Of a stretch of DNA of 64,000 nt, positions 1-9,021 are shown one piece after another; position 1 is the first letter of the stretch; each line of letters begins with the position of its first letter. Below the pieces are notes generated by a model. That model saw only the letters and a program-made list of their open reading frames with translations, made no database searches and was not told the DNA's origin. Location of the stretch: positions 1 to 64,000 of the forward strand of contig DATGMP010000006.1 of assembly GCA_035293565.1 (NCBI GenBank). The letters are read 5' to 3'. This DNA is from DATGMP01 sp035293565. GTDB taxonomy: Bacteria; Pseudomonadota; Alphaproteobacteria; BOG-932; Roseiterribacteraceae. The position numbers were made by a program, and so were the translations under genes.

Positions 1-32
1 AAGACGACCGCGCGCGTCGGGACCGTACCCTA

Positions 33-737
33 ATGTATTCCGATTTGGAGATACGGCGGTTGCCGGGAAGGCGAAGAACGCTGGCCGGAGCAATCGCGGT
101 TCTGGCGGTCGCCGGCCTTCTTGCGGTCTTCTCCTCGAAAATCGAGGCTGCCTATTATAGCCTGTTCACATTCCGCGAACATGACAGTTTCGTTTTCTAT
201 GCGCTCTTCGTCGCGCTGCTCATCGCGGGTTGCCTCACGAGCATCTTGCCGGCATCGATCCTGGGCGTGTTCGCAGGCGCATTTTTCGGAATCGCCGCGG
301 GCTTCCTGATCAGCGCCGGTTCGTTTCTGTTCGCGGCGCTGATCGCCTTTGGCTTCGCGCGATATTTCTTCCGCTCTTTCAGCCGCAGGCTCGTGGGACG
401 ATTCCTCGATCTGGAGCGGTTGGAGCGCAATCTCGCTCGGTCCGGCTGGAAATACGCCCTGCTCCTGCGGCTGAGCCCGATCGCCCCTTTCGGGATCACC
501 AGCTACGGCCTCGGGCTCACGCCGATCTCGTGGCGCCACTACCTCCTGACCACCTTCGGCACCTTTCCGTTTCTCCTGGCCTGCGTCTATGTAGGCAAGG
601 CGAGCGGCATGATCGTGGGCAGCCATGGCGAGTTCGATCGAGCACTCCTCTGGCAGCTCGTTATTCTCTTTACGGTCGGATCAGGTCTCATCGCCGTCGC
701 GCTCTGGCTCTTGCCACGCCTGGCGAGACGGGCCTAG
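33..737 (+). CDS. TVP38/TMEM64 (VTT domain) family membrane protein
   Basis: A 234-residue multi-pass membrane protein. A hydrophobic helix lies at about residues 18-36. It is followed by the re-entrant-loop type VTT/SNARE-associated region (about residues 60-200), with the glycine-rich stretch LGVFAGAFFGIAAGF and the family-typical LLLRLSPIAPFGITSYGLGL segment. DedA/TVP38 proteins are thought to move lipids or keep membrane homeostasis; the substrate here cannot be told. The ATG at 33 is the first start in the window and precedes the first hydrophobic segment by a short basic N-terminus. A methyltransferase gene follows about 50 bases downstream on the same strand. Family call is firm, function is not. 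Confidence 0.8.
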   Translation: MYSDLEIRRLPGRRRTLAGAIAVLAVAGLLAVFSSKIEAAYYSLFTFREHDSFVFYALFVALLIAGCLTSILPASILGVFAGAFFGIAAGFLISAGSFLFAALIAFGFARYFFRSFSRRLVGRFLDLERLERNLARSGWKYALLLRLSPIAPFGITSYGLGLTPISWRHYLLTTFGTFPFLLACVYVGKASGMIVGSHGEFDRALLWQLVILFTVGSGLIAVALWLLPRLARRA

Positions 738-789
738 CTTCTCTCCGCAAGAGCGAATTCGGCACTCCAAATCACGCGCTGGGGATGGC

Positions 790-1452
790 ATGAGCTATGA
801 CGTCGTGAGCCTCTACCGGCACCGCTTCGAGCCAGAGTCGCTGGCGCCGAAGCGTCGAATCTGGGAAGTCCTCTGCCGGGATTTCTTTTCACGTTGGGTT
901 GATCGGGATTCGACCATTCTCGATCTTGGATGCGGCTACGGCGAGTTCATCAACCACATCGACGCCAAGCGCAAATTTGCGGTCGATCTGAACCCGGACG
1001 CGCCCGGCTTTCTCGATCCCGGCATCACTTTCATCAGAGCGGATGCCAGCCGGGTCGATCAGCTTGCCGACGGTAGCGTCGACACTATTTTCACGTCGAA
1101 CTTTCTGGAGCATCTGCCCGACAAGAATATATTGAGGGCAGTCTTGGCGGAGATGAAGCGGCTGCTTCGGCCGGGCGGTCGCGTGCTCTTGATGGGGCCG
1201 AACATTCGTTTCGTGGGCGGCGCCTATTGGGATTTTTGGGACCACCATCTCCCGCTGACCGAGCAGTCGCTGACCGAGGGCTTGTTGCTCGAAGGCTTCA
1301 AGATGGAGCGCGTGATCGCGCGCTTTCTGCCCTATACCACCCGCTCGGCGCTGCCGCAGCACCCTTGGCTGGTTGCTCTCTACCTTCGCGTGCCATTGGC
1401 CTGGCGGCTGCTGGGCAAGCAGTTCTTCATTGTGGCGCAAAAGCCTGCTTAG
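790..1452 (+). CDS. Class I SAM-dependent methyltransferase
   Basis: A 220-residue soluble enzyme with a Rossmann-type methyltransferase fold. Motif I is ILDLGCGYGEF at about residues 43-53. An acidic residue at the end of strand 2 (FAVDLNPD) and the post-I segment FIRADASRVDQL follow, then SNFLEHLPD and LKRLLRPGGRVLLMGPN-like motifs. This is the layout of methyltransferase family 11/23 proteins, often found in glycan loci. The open frame runs further upstream, but ATG 790 (MSYDVVSLY) fits the usual N-terminus. The gene ends 16 bases before the stop of the converging glycosyltransferase operon. The substrate is unknown; a sugar or lipid-linked glycan is a guess from context. Confidence 0.75.
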   Translation: MSYDVVSLYRHRFEPESLAPKRRIWEVLCRDFFSRWVDRDSTILDLGCGYGEFINHIDAKRKFAVDLNPDAPGFLDPGITFIRADASRVDQLADGSVDTIFTSNFLEHLPDKNILRAVLAEMKRLLRPGGRVLLMGPNIRFVGGAYWDFWDHHLPLTEQSLTEGLLLEGFKMERVIARFLPYTTRSALPQHPWLVALYLRVPLAWRLLGKQFFIVAQKPA

Positions 1453-1468
1453 TCGGGATCGTCCTGGA

Positions 1469-3019
1469 TCACGAAGCGGACCGGTTCGCCGAAAGCACTT
1501 GGCAATCGGCCAGTGCCCCCAGGACTTTCCGGCCGGCCAGGAAATTTCGCACGAGCGCAGCGCGGTCGTCATAATATTTGATCTTGTCATCACAAAACAC
1601 GATCGCGCCGAGGGTATCGGATCCGAGAAAGCGCTGCGGATCATCGAATACTCTCTGCATAAGAGCGGCATCGGTTGTATAAGGCAATTGAAGTGACTTT
1701 CTTTGCCCGTAATAGGGAACCTCCGGGCTCCAGCCAAAGCCTATCAGAATTACGGATTGACCCGGCGCGGTCACGCTGCGGACCAGTGCCGCCAGCCGAT
1801 AACGTTCGTCCTGACGGTCGTCGGCGACCAGAAAATGCATATAGTAGCGCTGAAATTTCGCCACATCGCCGGCGAGAATCACAACCAGCGCAACGACGGA
1901 AATCCAGCCGCGTCCCCACGATCCAATGCTTACGATCCCGACCCCGACGGCCCCAATGAGAAACAGGCCGGCCGCATATTGGTAGTAATCATGAACGATC
2001 TGAAGATTGGTGAAGACGAGCAAAGGCGTCAGAAACGCGGCCACGCAGATTGCGGCCGGCAGCAGGTATCTTCGCTCCATCAGCGTGCCGACGATGGCCG
2101 CGAGTCCCAGCCATCGCGCGTAGCCAAGCGCTTCGGCGGGCGTTCGATCGGCGACTACGCCAAGCCAGAAATTCGAGCTCAGCCGCTGCGCGAGCGTGCC
2201 GAAGTTCCATCCGGTAAGCTGGGTCGAGATCAGCATTGCGCCGAACGGATTCATCGCCTTGAGCCGATCGGAATAAGCGACCCAAATGGCGGTGGCGATG
2301 ATTGGGAGCAATGTCCCCGCGACGAGTGCGCTTAGCGTTGGCAGCCGTGATCGCAGGCTGTCGGCGCGTCGGGCGGCGGCCAGAAAGATAATTCCGGCAA
2401 TGATCATAAAGCCAGGGAAGCTCGTTACTTTTGTAAGTGCTCCCACGCTGCCGACGGCGATCATCGCCAGGACTCGTGGAAACGAAGGTTTCTCCGATCT
2501 GGCGACGGTGGCGAACAAAGCCAGCCATAAAAGGTCGAAGAAAACGGCGCAGGATTCGATCAGCACCGTCCTGCTCCAATATAGATAGAACGGGGAGCCG
2601 AGGAACAGCGTGGCGATGATGAGGTAAGCGTTGGTGTCGAACCGCTCGGTCCGCAACAATACGCGCAAAGGCCAAAGGCAGCCGAGATAGAAGGCGAACG
2701 CGACCAGTCGCCCGGCCGCGTCGATCGACACGCCCGCGGAGCTCAATAACGCAACCAGCCACTGGTATGTCGGAAACTCCAGCGGAAGTGACCAGGGATA
2801 ACCCAGATTCGGCGTCTCGTAGGCGAGCAAGGGGCCGCCGTGCAACAGCCAGTAAATCGTCAGCGCCGTTTGGCTCTGCCGAAAGGCGTGGGCTTCCAGC
2901 ACGGGCTTGGTAAGGCCAAGGCTCAATATGACGAGCGCATTGATCGAGACCAGAACGAGCAGCACGAGCAGCACCGTGCGCCGAGGCTCCAACCGCCATC
3001 GGCGCCGGGTGACTGTCAT
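1469..3019 (-). CDS. GT-C type membrane glycosyltransferase (GT39/ArnT-like), last gene of operon
   Basis: A 516-residue integral membrane protein with about ten hydrophobic segments. After the first helix it has the luminal-loop motif EAHAFRQSQTA, as in family 39 glycosyltransferases that use polyprenyl-phosphate sugars. The C-terminal third is a soluble periplasmic-type domain (from about residue 400). ATG 3019 is preferred because it overlaps the TGA of the upstream gene as ATGA, which suggests translational coupling; an in-frame start 21 bases earlier lies inside that gene. In context it is a candidate user of the lipid-linked pentose made by the upstream enzymes. The sugar donor and acceptor are inferred, not shown. 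Confidence 0.7.
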   Translation of the reverse strand: MTVTRRRWRLEPRRTVLLVLLVLVSINALVILSLGLTKPVLEAHAFRQSQTALTIYWLLHGGPLLAYETPNLGYPWSLPLEFPTYQWLVALLSSAGVSIDAAGRLVAFAFYLGCLWPLRVLLRTERFDTNAYLIIATLFLGSPFYLYWSRTVLIESCAVFFDLLWLALFATVARSEKPSFPRVLAMIAVGSVGALTKVTSFPGFMIIAGIIFLAAARRADSLRSRLPTLSALVAGTLLPIIATAIWVAYSDRLKAMNPFGAMLISTQLTGWNFGTLAQRLSSNFWLGVVADRTPAEALGYARWLGLAAIVGTLMERRYLLPAAICVAAFLTPLLVFTNLQIVHDYYQYAAGLFLIGAVGVGIVSIGSWGRGWISVVALVVILAGDVAKFQRYYMHFLVADDRQDERYRLAALVRSVTAPGQSVILIGFGWSPEVPYYGQRKSLQLPYTTDAALMQRVFDDPQRFLGSDTLGAIVFCDDKIKYYDDRAALVRNFLAGRKVLGALADCQVLSANRSAS

Positions 3020-4695
3020 TTGACCAGTTCCGCTTCGCAATCTGGTGATCCGGGGGCGATACGCTGGAGTGTTTCGCCGTTTTTCAGCAGTAGCGATACC
3101 TTTCCTGCATATGCGACGGGATGATAGTTTTTTTTCAGATAATCATCCAACAAAGTAACACCGCTGCTGAGCGAGCTCTCGTTCGGTTCGTCGGGGGGTG
3201 CGATTTCTCCGTCCTGAACCACCCATCGGACGGAGCCGTGATCGAGCTCGTCGATCATTGCGGATTGTATGTCGGCGCGCGTCTGCAGGCCCGGATCGAA
3301 TTGTGCCCACCGGGTTTCGGGAAGACGTCGCGCGATGAAATAAAGCGAAGCCGCATTCCATCCCAGTCGATCATGATGATCGACGGCGACCAATATGCGC
3401 TCGTCGGGCCGGCTAAATGCGTCGATGAAGTTGGCGATGCGCACGTAATCGGGGGAGATTTGCGCGATCCCCGTGTTCGGGGCTTCGACGCAGGCCGGCG
3501 CTGCGCGCGCGGAGATCAGCCCGGCACGAATGGCGAGCCACTGAGCGATCGACCGATCGCCGACGCGATAGCTGTGGCCTATCTCTTGTTTCATCCCATT
3601 GGCGCTCGGCAGGAAGATGACCAAGCCGAGCGCAAAAGCGGCGATGCGTAGCGCCACGCCTTGCCGCCACCATCCCTTGAGCACGAGGGCGAATACGATG
3701 AGCGAAGGAATAATGGCGAGCGTCATGTGTAAAGGCACAGCGCGCACGACGCCCTTAAAGAAGAGGAGACCCGAAAGGATACCGAAGGCCGCATAATAGT
3801 CGATCGACGCGCGTTCTTCAGGCCGCCGCCATCGCAAACTTCTGAGGCTGGACAGCAACGGCAAGGCCGACAGGGCGACTGCCAAAATGGGAAAATAAAC
3901 GCCCCACCGGACGATATCGTTTGGATAGACCTCGAATCCCGGAAACGGCAGGTTCCGCATCCGTCGGTAGTAGCGCGCCGAAAAATCGATGATATCGCCG
4001 ATAAATCCCGGGATCGCGCCGGTGACAAGGAGGAGAATCGCCGCGGGCGCGAAGGCCAGCGCTGTCCCAGCTCCGTAGGCGACAACGGCTCTGAGCCAAC
4101 GTCGCGTCCGCCGTCCCGGCGGCTCGTTCAGATAGACCAGAAATGTGAGCGACAGAATATGCGCGACGAAAACAAGGAAGCCGACATCGTACCGAAATAG
4201 GGCGGCTGCACCGGCGGTCGCTCCCGCAAGCCCGACCCGCCAAATGGGAAAGGCGAGTCGGGCGGCGCGAGTCAGCAGATAAGCCCCTATGATCGAGAGC
4301 GGAATGCAGGGGAATACCGGGTAGAGCGGCGACATGAGGGTGAATATCATCCACATTCCGCCCAACGCGGTGACGGCGAGAGAAAACTTGAAAGGGGAGA
4401 CCTGACGAACGACATAGAACAGTGTCGCCAGCCCTGCCGCGCGTTCGGCAATGTCGAACAACCTCTCGACCATGAAGCTCTTGCCAAAGGTCGCGAACAA
4501 GGCGGCGAGCGCGTAATATTGTCCCGGCCCGTAGTTCGCATAAAAGTCGCGGTGAATGATTTCGCCGTTCAGGACGCGCATCGCATCTAAAAGAATGATG
4601 CCTTCGTCAAAGACATAAAGGTCTCTCGGCATCGCAAGGAGCAGCACGATGAATGACAGAACATATATAATCGCGGTCTGATATCCTCTGGCCAT
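3016..4695 (-). CDS. GT-C type membrane glycosyltransferase (second)
   Basis: A 559-residue polytopic membrane protein. The first helix (about residues 8-24) is followed by the loop motif DLYVFDEGIILLDAMRVLNG, whose acidic DEG element matches the catalytic first loop of GT-C enzymes. YANYGPGQYY, a common element of this group, comes next. About ten further hydrophobic segments and a periplasmic C-terminal domain (from about residue 415) follow. The gene begins 16 bases after the DprE2-like gene and ends overlapping the next glycosyltransferase by four bases, so it is part of one transcription unit. Like its neighbour it probably transfers a sugar from a polyprenyl phosphate on the periplasmic side. 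It could instead be a non-catalytic paralogue. Confidence 0.65.
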   Translation of the reverse strand: MARGYQTAIIYVLSFIVLLLAMPRDLYVFDEGIILLDAMRVLNGEIIHRDFYANYGPGQYYALAALFATFGKSFMVERLFDIAERAAGLATLFYVVRQVSPFKFSLAVTALGGMWMIFTLMSPLYPVFPCIPLSIIGAYLLTRAARLAFPIWRVGLAGATAGAAALFRYDVGFLVFVAHILSLTFLVYLNEPPGRRTRRWLRAVVAYGAGTALAFAPAAILLLVTGAIPGFIGDIIDFSARYYRRMRNLPFPGFEVYPNDIVRWGVYFPILAVALSALPLLSSLRSLRWRRPEERASIDYYAAFGILSGLLFFKGVVRAVPLHMTLAIIPSLIVFALVLKGWWRQGVALRIAAFALGLVIFLPSANGMKQEIGHSYRVGDRSIAQWLAIRAGLISARAAPACVEAPNTGIAQISPDYVRIANFIDAFSRPDERILVAVDHHDRLGWNAASLYFIARRLPETRWAQFDPGLQTRADIQSAMIDELDHGSVRWVVQDGEIAPPDEPNESSLSSGVTLLDDYLKKNYHPVAYAGKVSLLLKNGETLQRIAPGSPDCEAELVK

Positions 4696-4711
4696 TACGG
4701 AGACCTTGTAT

Positions 4712-5449
4712 TTAGAATTTCAGCCGCATGAAGATGCGCTCGGGCAAAAGCTTGATGATGGCCATGATCGGCCACCATCGCCGGCGGACATAGACGACGC
4801 AAGCGCCGCGCTCCGATGCGGCCACGACAGCGCGCCCGACTTCGTCGGCAGTGGCCGTCAGCAGGGGCGGCAATTTCATGCCGGCGGTCATTTCGGTCGT
4901 GACGAAACCGGGCTTCACCGTGACGACGCGCACGCCGCGACGCCACATGCGCGCCCGCAACCCCGACAGGAAAGCCGTGAAGCCCGCCTTCGCGGAACCA
5001 TAGACATAATTGCTCGCTCGACCGCGCTCGCCGGCGACCGAGCTCACGCCGATGATCGTTCCATGGCCGCGCGCCGCCATGCGCTCGGCGATCTCGCCCA
5101 GCAGCAGCGCGGGCGCGACGTAGTTGGTCTCGATCACCAACTTGGCGGCTTGGCAGTCAGTCTCGGATTTCGCCTGCTCACCCAGCAAGCCCACGACCGA
5201 AACCGCAATCTCGGGAAGGGAATCCAGCTGGCTGATCAGCGCGCCATGCCGCGCCACGTCCAGCACGTCCCATTCCATGACCTTGACCTCGATGTCATGG
5301 CGCAACCTCAGGTCTTGCGCGTCGCGCTCGAGGCGCTCGGCTCGGCGCGCGGCCAAGATTAAAGGGCGACCGGTGCGGGCGAAGGCCCGCGCAATCGCGC
5401 GTCCAATGTCGGAGTGGGCGCCGAGGAGGAGAACGGATCCCTGCGTCAT
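4712..5449 (-). CDS. SDR-family reductase, DprE2-like (decaprenylphosphoryl-2-keto-ribose reductase)
   Basis: A 245-residue short-chain dehydrogenase. The NAD(P)-binding motif is LLGAHSDIGRAIARAFA near the N-terminus. The catalytic Ser-Tyr-Lys set appears as GVSSVAGERGRASNYVYGSAKAGF (quoted in two parts here: GVSSVAGERG and YVYGSAK). The basic C-terminal tail ending RIFMRLKF is typical of DprE2-type enzymes. In mycobacteria DprE2 reduces the 2-keto intermediate made by DprE1 to give polyprenyl-phospho-arabinose. It overlaps the DprE1-like gene by four bases, which strongly supports the paired function. The lipid carrier in this organism would be its own polyprenol and is unverified. Confidence 0.8.
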   Translation of the reverse strand: MTQGSVLLLGAHSDIGRAIARAFARTGRPLILAARRAERLERDAQDLRLRHDIEVKVMEWDVLDVARHGALISQLDSLPEIAVSVVGLLGEQAKSETDCQAAKLVIETNYVAPALLLGEIAERMAARGHGTIIGVSSVAGERGRASNYVYGSAKAGFTAFLSGLRARMWRRGVRVVTVKPGFVTTEMTAGMKLPPLLTATADEVGRAVVAASERGACVVYVRRRWWPIMAIIKLLPERIFMRLKF

Positions 5450-6756
5450 AGGTCGAGCCGCTCCGACATCACCGATCGGAATTTGCGCTCCGGATCGAAA
5501 CGTGCGCGGGCCGCCTTGAAATCCGCGAGCTTTGGGTAGCCGCCTTTCATGAGCCTCGGACCGGCCCGCGAATCCTTCGCCAAATAGATCCGGCCGTCAT
5601 GCGCCATCAGAATCTCATCCAGTTCGAGCAGCAAGTTGAAGGTGGCGGGATTGGCGGGGAAGTCGAGGGCCAGCGTGTAGCCCTCCATCGGGAAGGAAAG
5701 ATACCCCGCGTCGCCGGGCCCGAACAGCTTCAGCACCGCGAGAAAGGAGCCGGTTCGCGCCGCGGCGATGCGACCGAGCAGCGCCTCCAGCCCGGCGCGG
5801 CTCGATCGTTTGGGCAGGACGCATTGATATTGGACGAAGCCGTTGCGCCCGTAGATGCGGTTCCAATCGAGCAGCGCGTCGAGCGGATAGAAATATGGAT
5901 CGTAATGGATGAACTCCGTCCCGACCCGTCCGCGCCGATAATAGAGCGCGTTGAAGATGCGCACGCTCCATCCGTTCAGCACCCAGCTCGGAAAATCGAT
6001 CGGCACGCGGAGCCTACGTGAGACCGATGCATGCGATGCGCGATCCGCCACCTCCGAGCGCTTGGCGTGCTCGCCCCGATAAACGAGGGCTCGGCCGAGC
6101 TTGCTGCCGCTCGTAAGACAGTCGATCCAGCCGACCGTGTAGGTGGACGCGGCCGACTCCTCGAAGATCGCCATCGCCTCGTCGAGGTTGCGGGCGCGGA
6201 GCGTCTCTTGCCGTATCATCGGCGTCTCGATCCGGATCAACCGGAAGCTCGCGGTCAGGATAATCCCGGTAAGACCCATCCCGCCGCAGGTGGCATGAAA
6301 GAGATCGGGCGCCTGCTCGCTCGAGCAATGCCGGATCTCGCCGTCGGCGCAGAGAAGCGCCAGGCTGTTGATATGCCGGCCGAAGCTGCCGGCGACGTGA
6401 TGATTCTTGCCGTGAACGTCGGCGGCGATCATCCCGCCGATGGTCACATACTTGGTGCCGGGCGTGACCGGCACGAAGAAGCCGCGCGGCACAAGGAATT
6501 CGAGCAGGTCTGCGAGCAGCATGCCGGCTTCGACCGTGATGCGGCCGGCTTCGGAGTCGAAGGCGATGATGCGGTCGGCGTTGCGCATGTCGAGCACGCA
6601 AGCCGGATTGAGCGCCGCGTCGCCATAGGAGCGCCCATTCCCGCGAGCGATCAGACTTGCACGGGATCGCAACAATGCGCGCGCGGTTTCTTCGCCTCGC
6701 ATGATGGCTCGGTCGCAATCCACCTTGGGAAAACGCCCCCAGCCGGACATCATCAT
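5446..6756 (-). CDS. FAD-linked oxidase, DprE1-like (polyprenylphosphoryl-ribose 2'-oxidase)
   Basis: A 436-residue flavoprotein. The N-terminal FAD-binding type 4 domain shows ARGNGRSYGDAALN and the FAD-contact segment VHGKNHHVAGSFGRHINSL. The C-terminal half matches the substrate domain of the D-arabinono-lactone oxidase group, ending DPERKFRSVMSERLDL. In the mycobacterial pathway DprE1 oxidises the C2 hydroxyl of polyprenylphosphoryl ribose. The open frame continues upstream to 7521, but that part is an antisense-like shadow of the next gene. Three tandem ATG codons sit at 6756-6748, and the first overlaps the upstream TGA as ATGA, so 6756 is chosen. A Cys occurs in QYQCVLPK; I cannot align it reliably with the inhibitor-reactive Cys of the mycobacterial enzyme. 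Confidence 0.85.
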   Translation of the reverse strand: MMMSGWGRFPKVDCDRAIMRGEETARALLRSRASLIARGNGRSYGDAALNPACVLDMRNADRIIAFDSEAGRITVEAGMLLADLLEFLVPRGFFVPVTPGTKYVTIGGMIAADVHGKNHHVAGSFGRHINSLALLCADGEIRHCSSEQAPDLFHATCGGMGLTGIILTASFRLIRIETPMIRQETLRARNLDEAMAIFEESAASTYTVGWIDCLTSGSKLGRALVYRGEHAKRSEVADRASHASVSRRLRVPIDFPSWVLNGWSVRIFNALYYRRGRVGTEFIHYDPYFYPLDALLDWNRIYGRNGFVQYQCVLPKRSSRAGLEALLGRIAAARTGSFLAVLKLFGPGDAGYLSFPMEGYTLALDFPANPATFNLLLELDEILMAHDGRIYLAKDSRAGPRLMKGGYPKLADFKAARARFDPERKFRSVMSERLDL

Positions 6757-8039
6757 GATGCACCGACTCTGAGAGCCATCTCCTTGCCGACGCGTACGCT
6801 CTCCGAGATGCCGCGGTCCTCCGGGTAATAGAAGCAGGTGTCGGCGACCTGGAGGCCGCGGATCGAAGTCTCGATGGGCGGCAGCATTTCCGCGAAACCG
6901 GGCGGGCAGACGGGCTGCGCATGGCGGAGCCGTCCGACATGATGGGTGATCAGATCGTCCGCCGTCACGCTCGGGTTGACCTCGCGGATACAGGCGAGCG
7001 CGTCGTCGAGGAATCGTTCGTTCGTCCAGCTCCATTTCTCGTTGCTCGGCGGCATATAGTACGGGACGTAGACGACCGTGTCGGAGACGGGCCGAAGATT
7101 CGAGAATTCGATGATCCCGGGCACTTCGTGAGACGATCCCACGATGTTCACCCAAAAATGCTTCGATACTGAGCGCTTCAGCCTCAGCACGACGCAGACG
7201 ACGCCGATATTCTGGATCGCGCGATATTTTTGCAGCACGTCCGCCGGAAGGTCGGGGATCATGTCGGGCACGAACGGCGTGGGCGCGGTGGAGATGACGG
7301 CGTCGACCGGCACTTCGGCGTCTGCAATGCGGACCCCCGTCACGGCGCCATCCCGGATCAACACACGCTCGACCGGCGTGCCCAGTCGAATTGTTCCACT
7401 GGCCGCGCGAAACGCGGAGGCCAGAGCCTCGACGAGCGTCTCCGATCCGCCCTCCAGATAACCCAATTCTTCTTGCAGCAGGGATCGACGCGACCGCCCG
7501 ATCCGCTTGATGCGAGTCCAAATCCAGGCGGCCGAAATATTGTCGGCGAGCTCGTAGAATTTGTAATGCAGCAGCGCGTGCCAGAGCCGTTCATAGGCCG
7601 GCCGGCCGCACCAGCGGATGATCCAGTCCTTCGCATTTTCCTTCTCGAGCGAGGGCCAAGTCTCGCGCCGGGAGGAGATGAACACCCAGAGGCCGTAGCG
7701 AATCTTGGAGATGAAGCCGATCGCCGGACAAAGCAGCAGCGAGATCGGGTCGCCCCATTTGTAGAGCTTGCCGTCAATGAAGTAGCCCATGGAGGTGGGC
7801 GTCCACCGCATACGGTCGGCAATGCCGAGCTCATCGAGGAGCGCGAAGGTCGCGAGGTCGGTTTTGCAGACGAAATGATAGAAGCGCTCGATCGAAAGGC
7901 CGCCGAGATCGAAATGGGCCGCCATGCCGCCCGCGATCGGCGCGGCCTCATAGATCGTCACTTCGTGTCCGCGCTTCTGCGCATGGTAAGCTGCGGCAAG
8001 ACCCATCACGCCCGCGCCGATTACCGCCACTCGCGCCAT
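6753..8039 (-). CDS. FAD-dependent amine-oxidase-like oxidoreductase (PPOX/UDP-galactopyranose-mutase-like fold)
   Basis: A 428-residue protein beginning with a Rossmann FAD motif, VAVIGAGVMGLAAAYHAQKRG, here split as VAVIGAGVMGLAAAY and HAQKRG. The GG doublet element IAGGMAAHFDLGG follows. The C-terminal FAD-contact region includes GLQVADTCFYYPEDRGISES. Such NAD(P)/FAD-dependent proteins are frequent in glycan clusters, where they act on sugars, lipids or carotenoid-like substrates. ATG 8039 (MARVAVIG) is chosen because the FAD motif begins there; it starts one base after the upstream stop. Its exact step in this pathway is unknown. It might modify the polyprenol carrier or the pentose. Confidence 0.7.
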   Translation of the reverse strand: MARVAVIGAGVMGLAAAYHAQKRGHEVTIYEAAPIAGGMAAHFDLGGLSIERFYHFVCKTDLATFALLDELGIADRMRWTPTSMGYFIDGKLYKWGDPISLLLCPAIGFISKIRYGLWVFISSRRETWPSLEKENAKDWIIRWCGRPAYERLWHALLHYKFYELADNISAAWIWTRIKRIGRSRRSLLQEELGYLEGGSETLVEALASAFRAASGTIRLGTPVERVLIRDGAVTGVRIADAEVPVDAVISTAPTPFVPDMIPDLPADVLQKYRAIQNIGVVCVVLRLKRSVSKHFWVNIVGSSHEVPGIIEFSNLRPVSDTVVYVPYYMPPSNEKWSWTNERFLDDALACIREVNPSVTADDLITHHVGRLRHAQPVCPPGFAEMLPPIETSIRGLQVADTCFYYPEDRGISESVRVGKEMALRVGAS

Positions 8040-8040
8040 C

Positions 8041-9021
8041 TCAGAACTCCAGCACGACATCGGAATAGCGGGACGGACCAAAGGTTTCCTTGATCGCATC
8101 GGCCAACGAAAGCGGACGCACGCCGAAGATGCCGGGCCAATCGATGACCTCGAACAGTTCGGGGATCACCAGCGCCTCGAGCTGGCGCGTGGTGAAAGGC
8201 GGCTCGCGGTCGAACTTGGCGTAAAGCCAGAGAAGCGCCCAGAAGAGGGAATAGGGGATCGGAATGATCGGCGTCTTGGCGCCGACTGCGCTGCGGACCT
8301 GCCGGATCAGATCGATATAGTCGATCTCCTCCAGACCCGAGATGCTGAAGGCGCCTCCCGTCCCCTTGCCCTCCATGCAGGCGATGATGACGTCGCAGAA
8401 ATTTCCGGCATAGAGCGGCTGACGGCGGAAGCGGCCGGTACCCGGCACCGGAAAGACCGGCACACGCTGCATGAAGCGTGCGAGCCAGCCGATATGTTTG
8501 CGGTCGAACAGGCCGAACATCAGAGTCGGGCGCAGGACGACGCTGGGAATGGAACTCGCCGTGACGATCCGCTCCTGCTCCTTCTTGGTCTCGGTGTACC
8601 AGTCGACAGCGGCGGAGTTCACGACCGACGAGGAGAGGTGGACGGCGCGCGCAACCCCGGCCGCTTCCGCTGCGGCGATCAGCCTGCTCGTCGCTACGAC
8701 GTTATTGTCGTCGAACGCCTTCGGATCCGTGCCGCCGATCTGCGCATGGCCGACGACGAGAACCTCCACCCCCTTCAGCGCGTCCTGCCAACCGTCATCC
8801 ATTGCCAGGTCGGCCGAGATCGTGGTGATGTCGGGATGAAGCCGCGCGAGGATCGGCGTATTCGCCGGATGCTTGTCGATAGCCACGATCGAGCGGTAGC
8901 CGCGTGCCTTCAGCCGAATGATCAGGTTTTGGCCGATCAGCCCGGCGGCGCCGGTGATCGCGACTTTGGGGCGCGGCCTTTGGATGCCGCCGGCGCTATC
9001 CGATCGCTCGTCCGCGCTCAC
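8041..9021 (-). CDS. NAD(P)-dependent epimerase/dehydratase (extended SDR)
   Basis: A 326-residue extended SDR protein. The cofactor motif VAITGAAGLIGQNLI is at about residues 20-34. The catalytic region reads LSSSVVNSAAVDWYTETKKEQE, of which WYTETKK contains the YxxxK pair. The C-terminal substrate domain has GTGRFRRQPLYAGNFCDVI, typical of atypical epimerases acting on nucleotide sugars or lipid-linked sugars. It overlaps the HAD-UbiA gene by four bases upstream and lies one base from the FAD oxidoreductase downstream. The substrate cannot be read from sequence. Its place in the operon suggests the same lipid-linked sugar or a related side chain. Confidence 0.75.
   Translation of the reverse strand: MSADERSDSAGGIQRPRPKVAITGAAGLIGQNLIIRLKARGYRSIVAIDKHPANTPILARLHPDITTISADLAMDDGWQDALKGVEVLVVGHAQIGGTDPKAFDDNNVVATSRLIAAAEAAGVARAVHLSSSVVNSAAVDWYTETKKEQERIVTASSIPSVVLRPTLMFGLFDRKHIGWLARFMQRVPVFPVPGTGRFRRQPLYAGNFCDVIIACMEGKGTGGAFSISGLEEIDYIDLIRQVRSAVGAKTPIIPIPYSLFWALLWLYAKFDREPPFTTRQLEALVIPELFEVIDWPGIFGVRPLSLADAIKETFGPSRYSDVVLEF

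Noticed and set aside
6757..7521. Upstream extension of the DprE1-like reading frame
   Set aside because: It overlaps the FAD oxidoreductase in another frame and lacks similarity to DprE1; the ATGA junction fixes the start at 6756.
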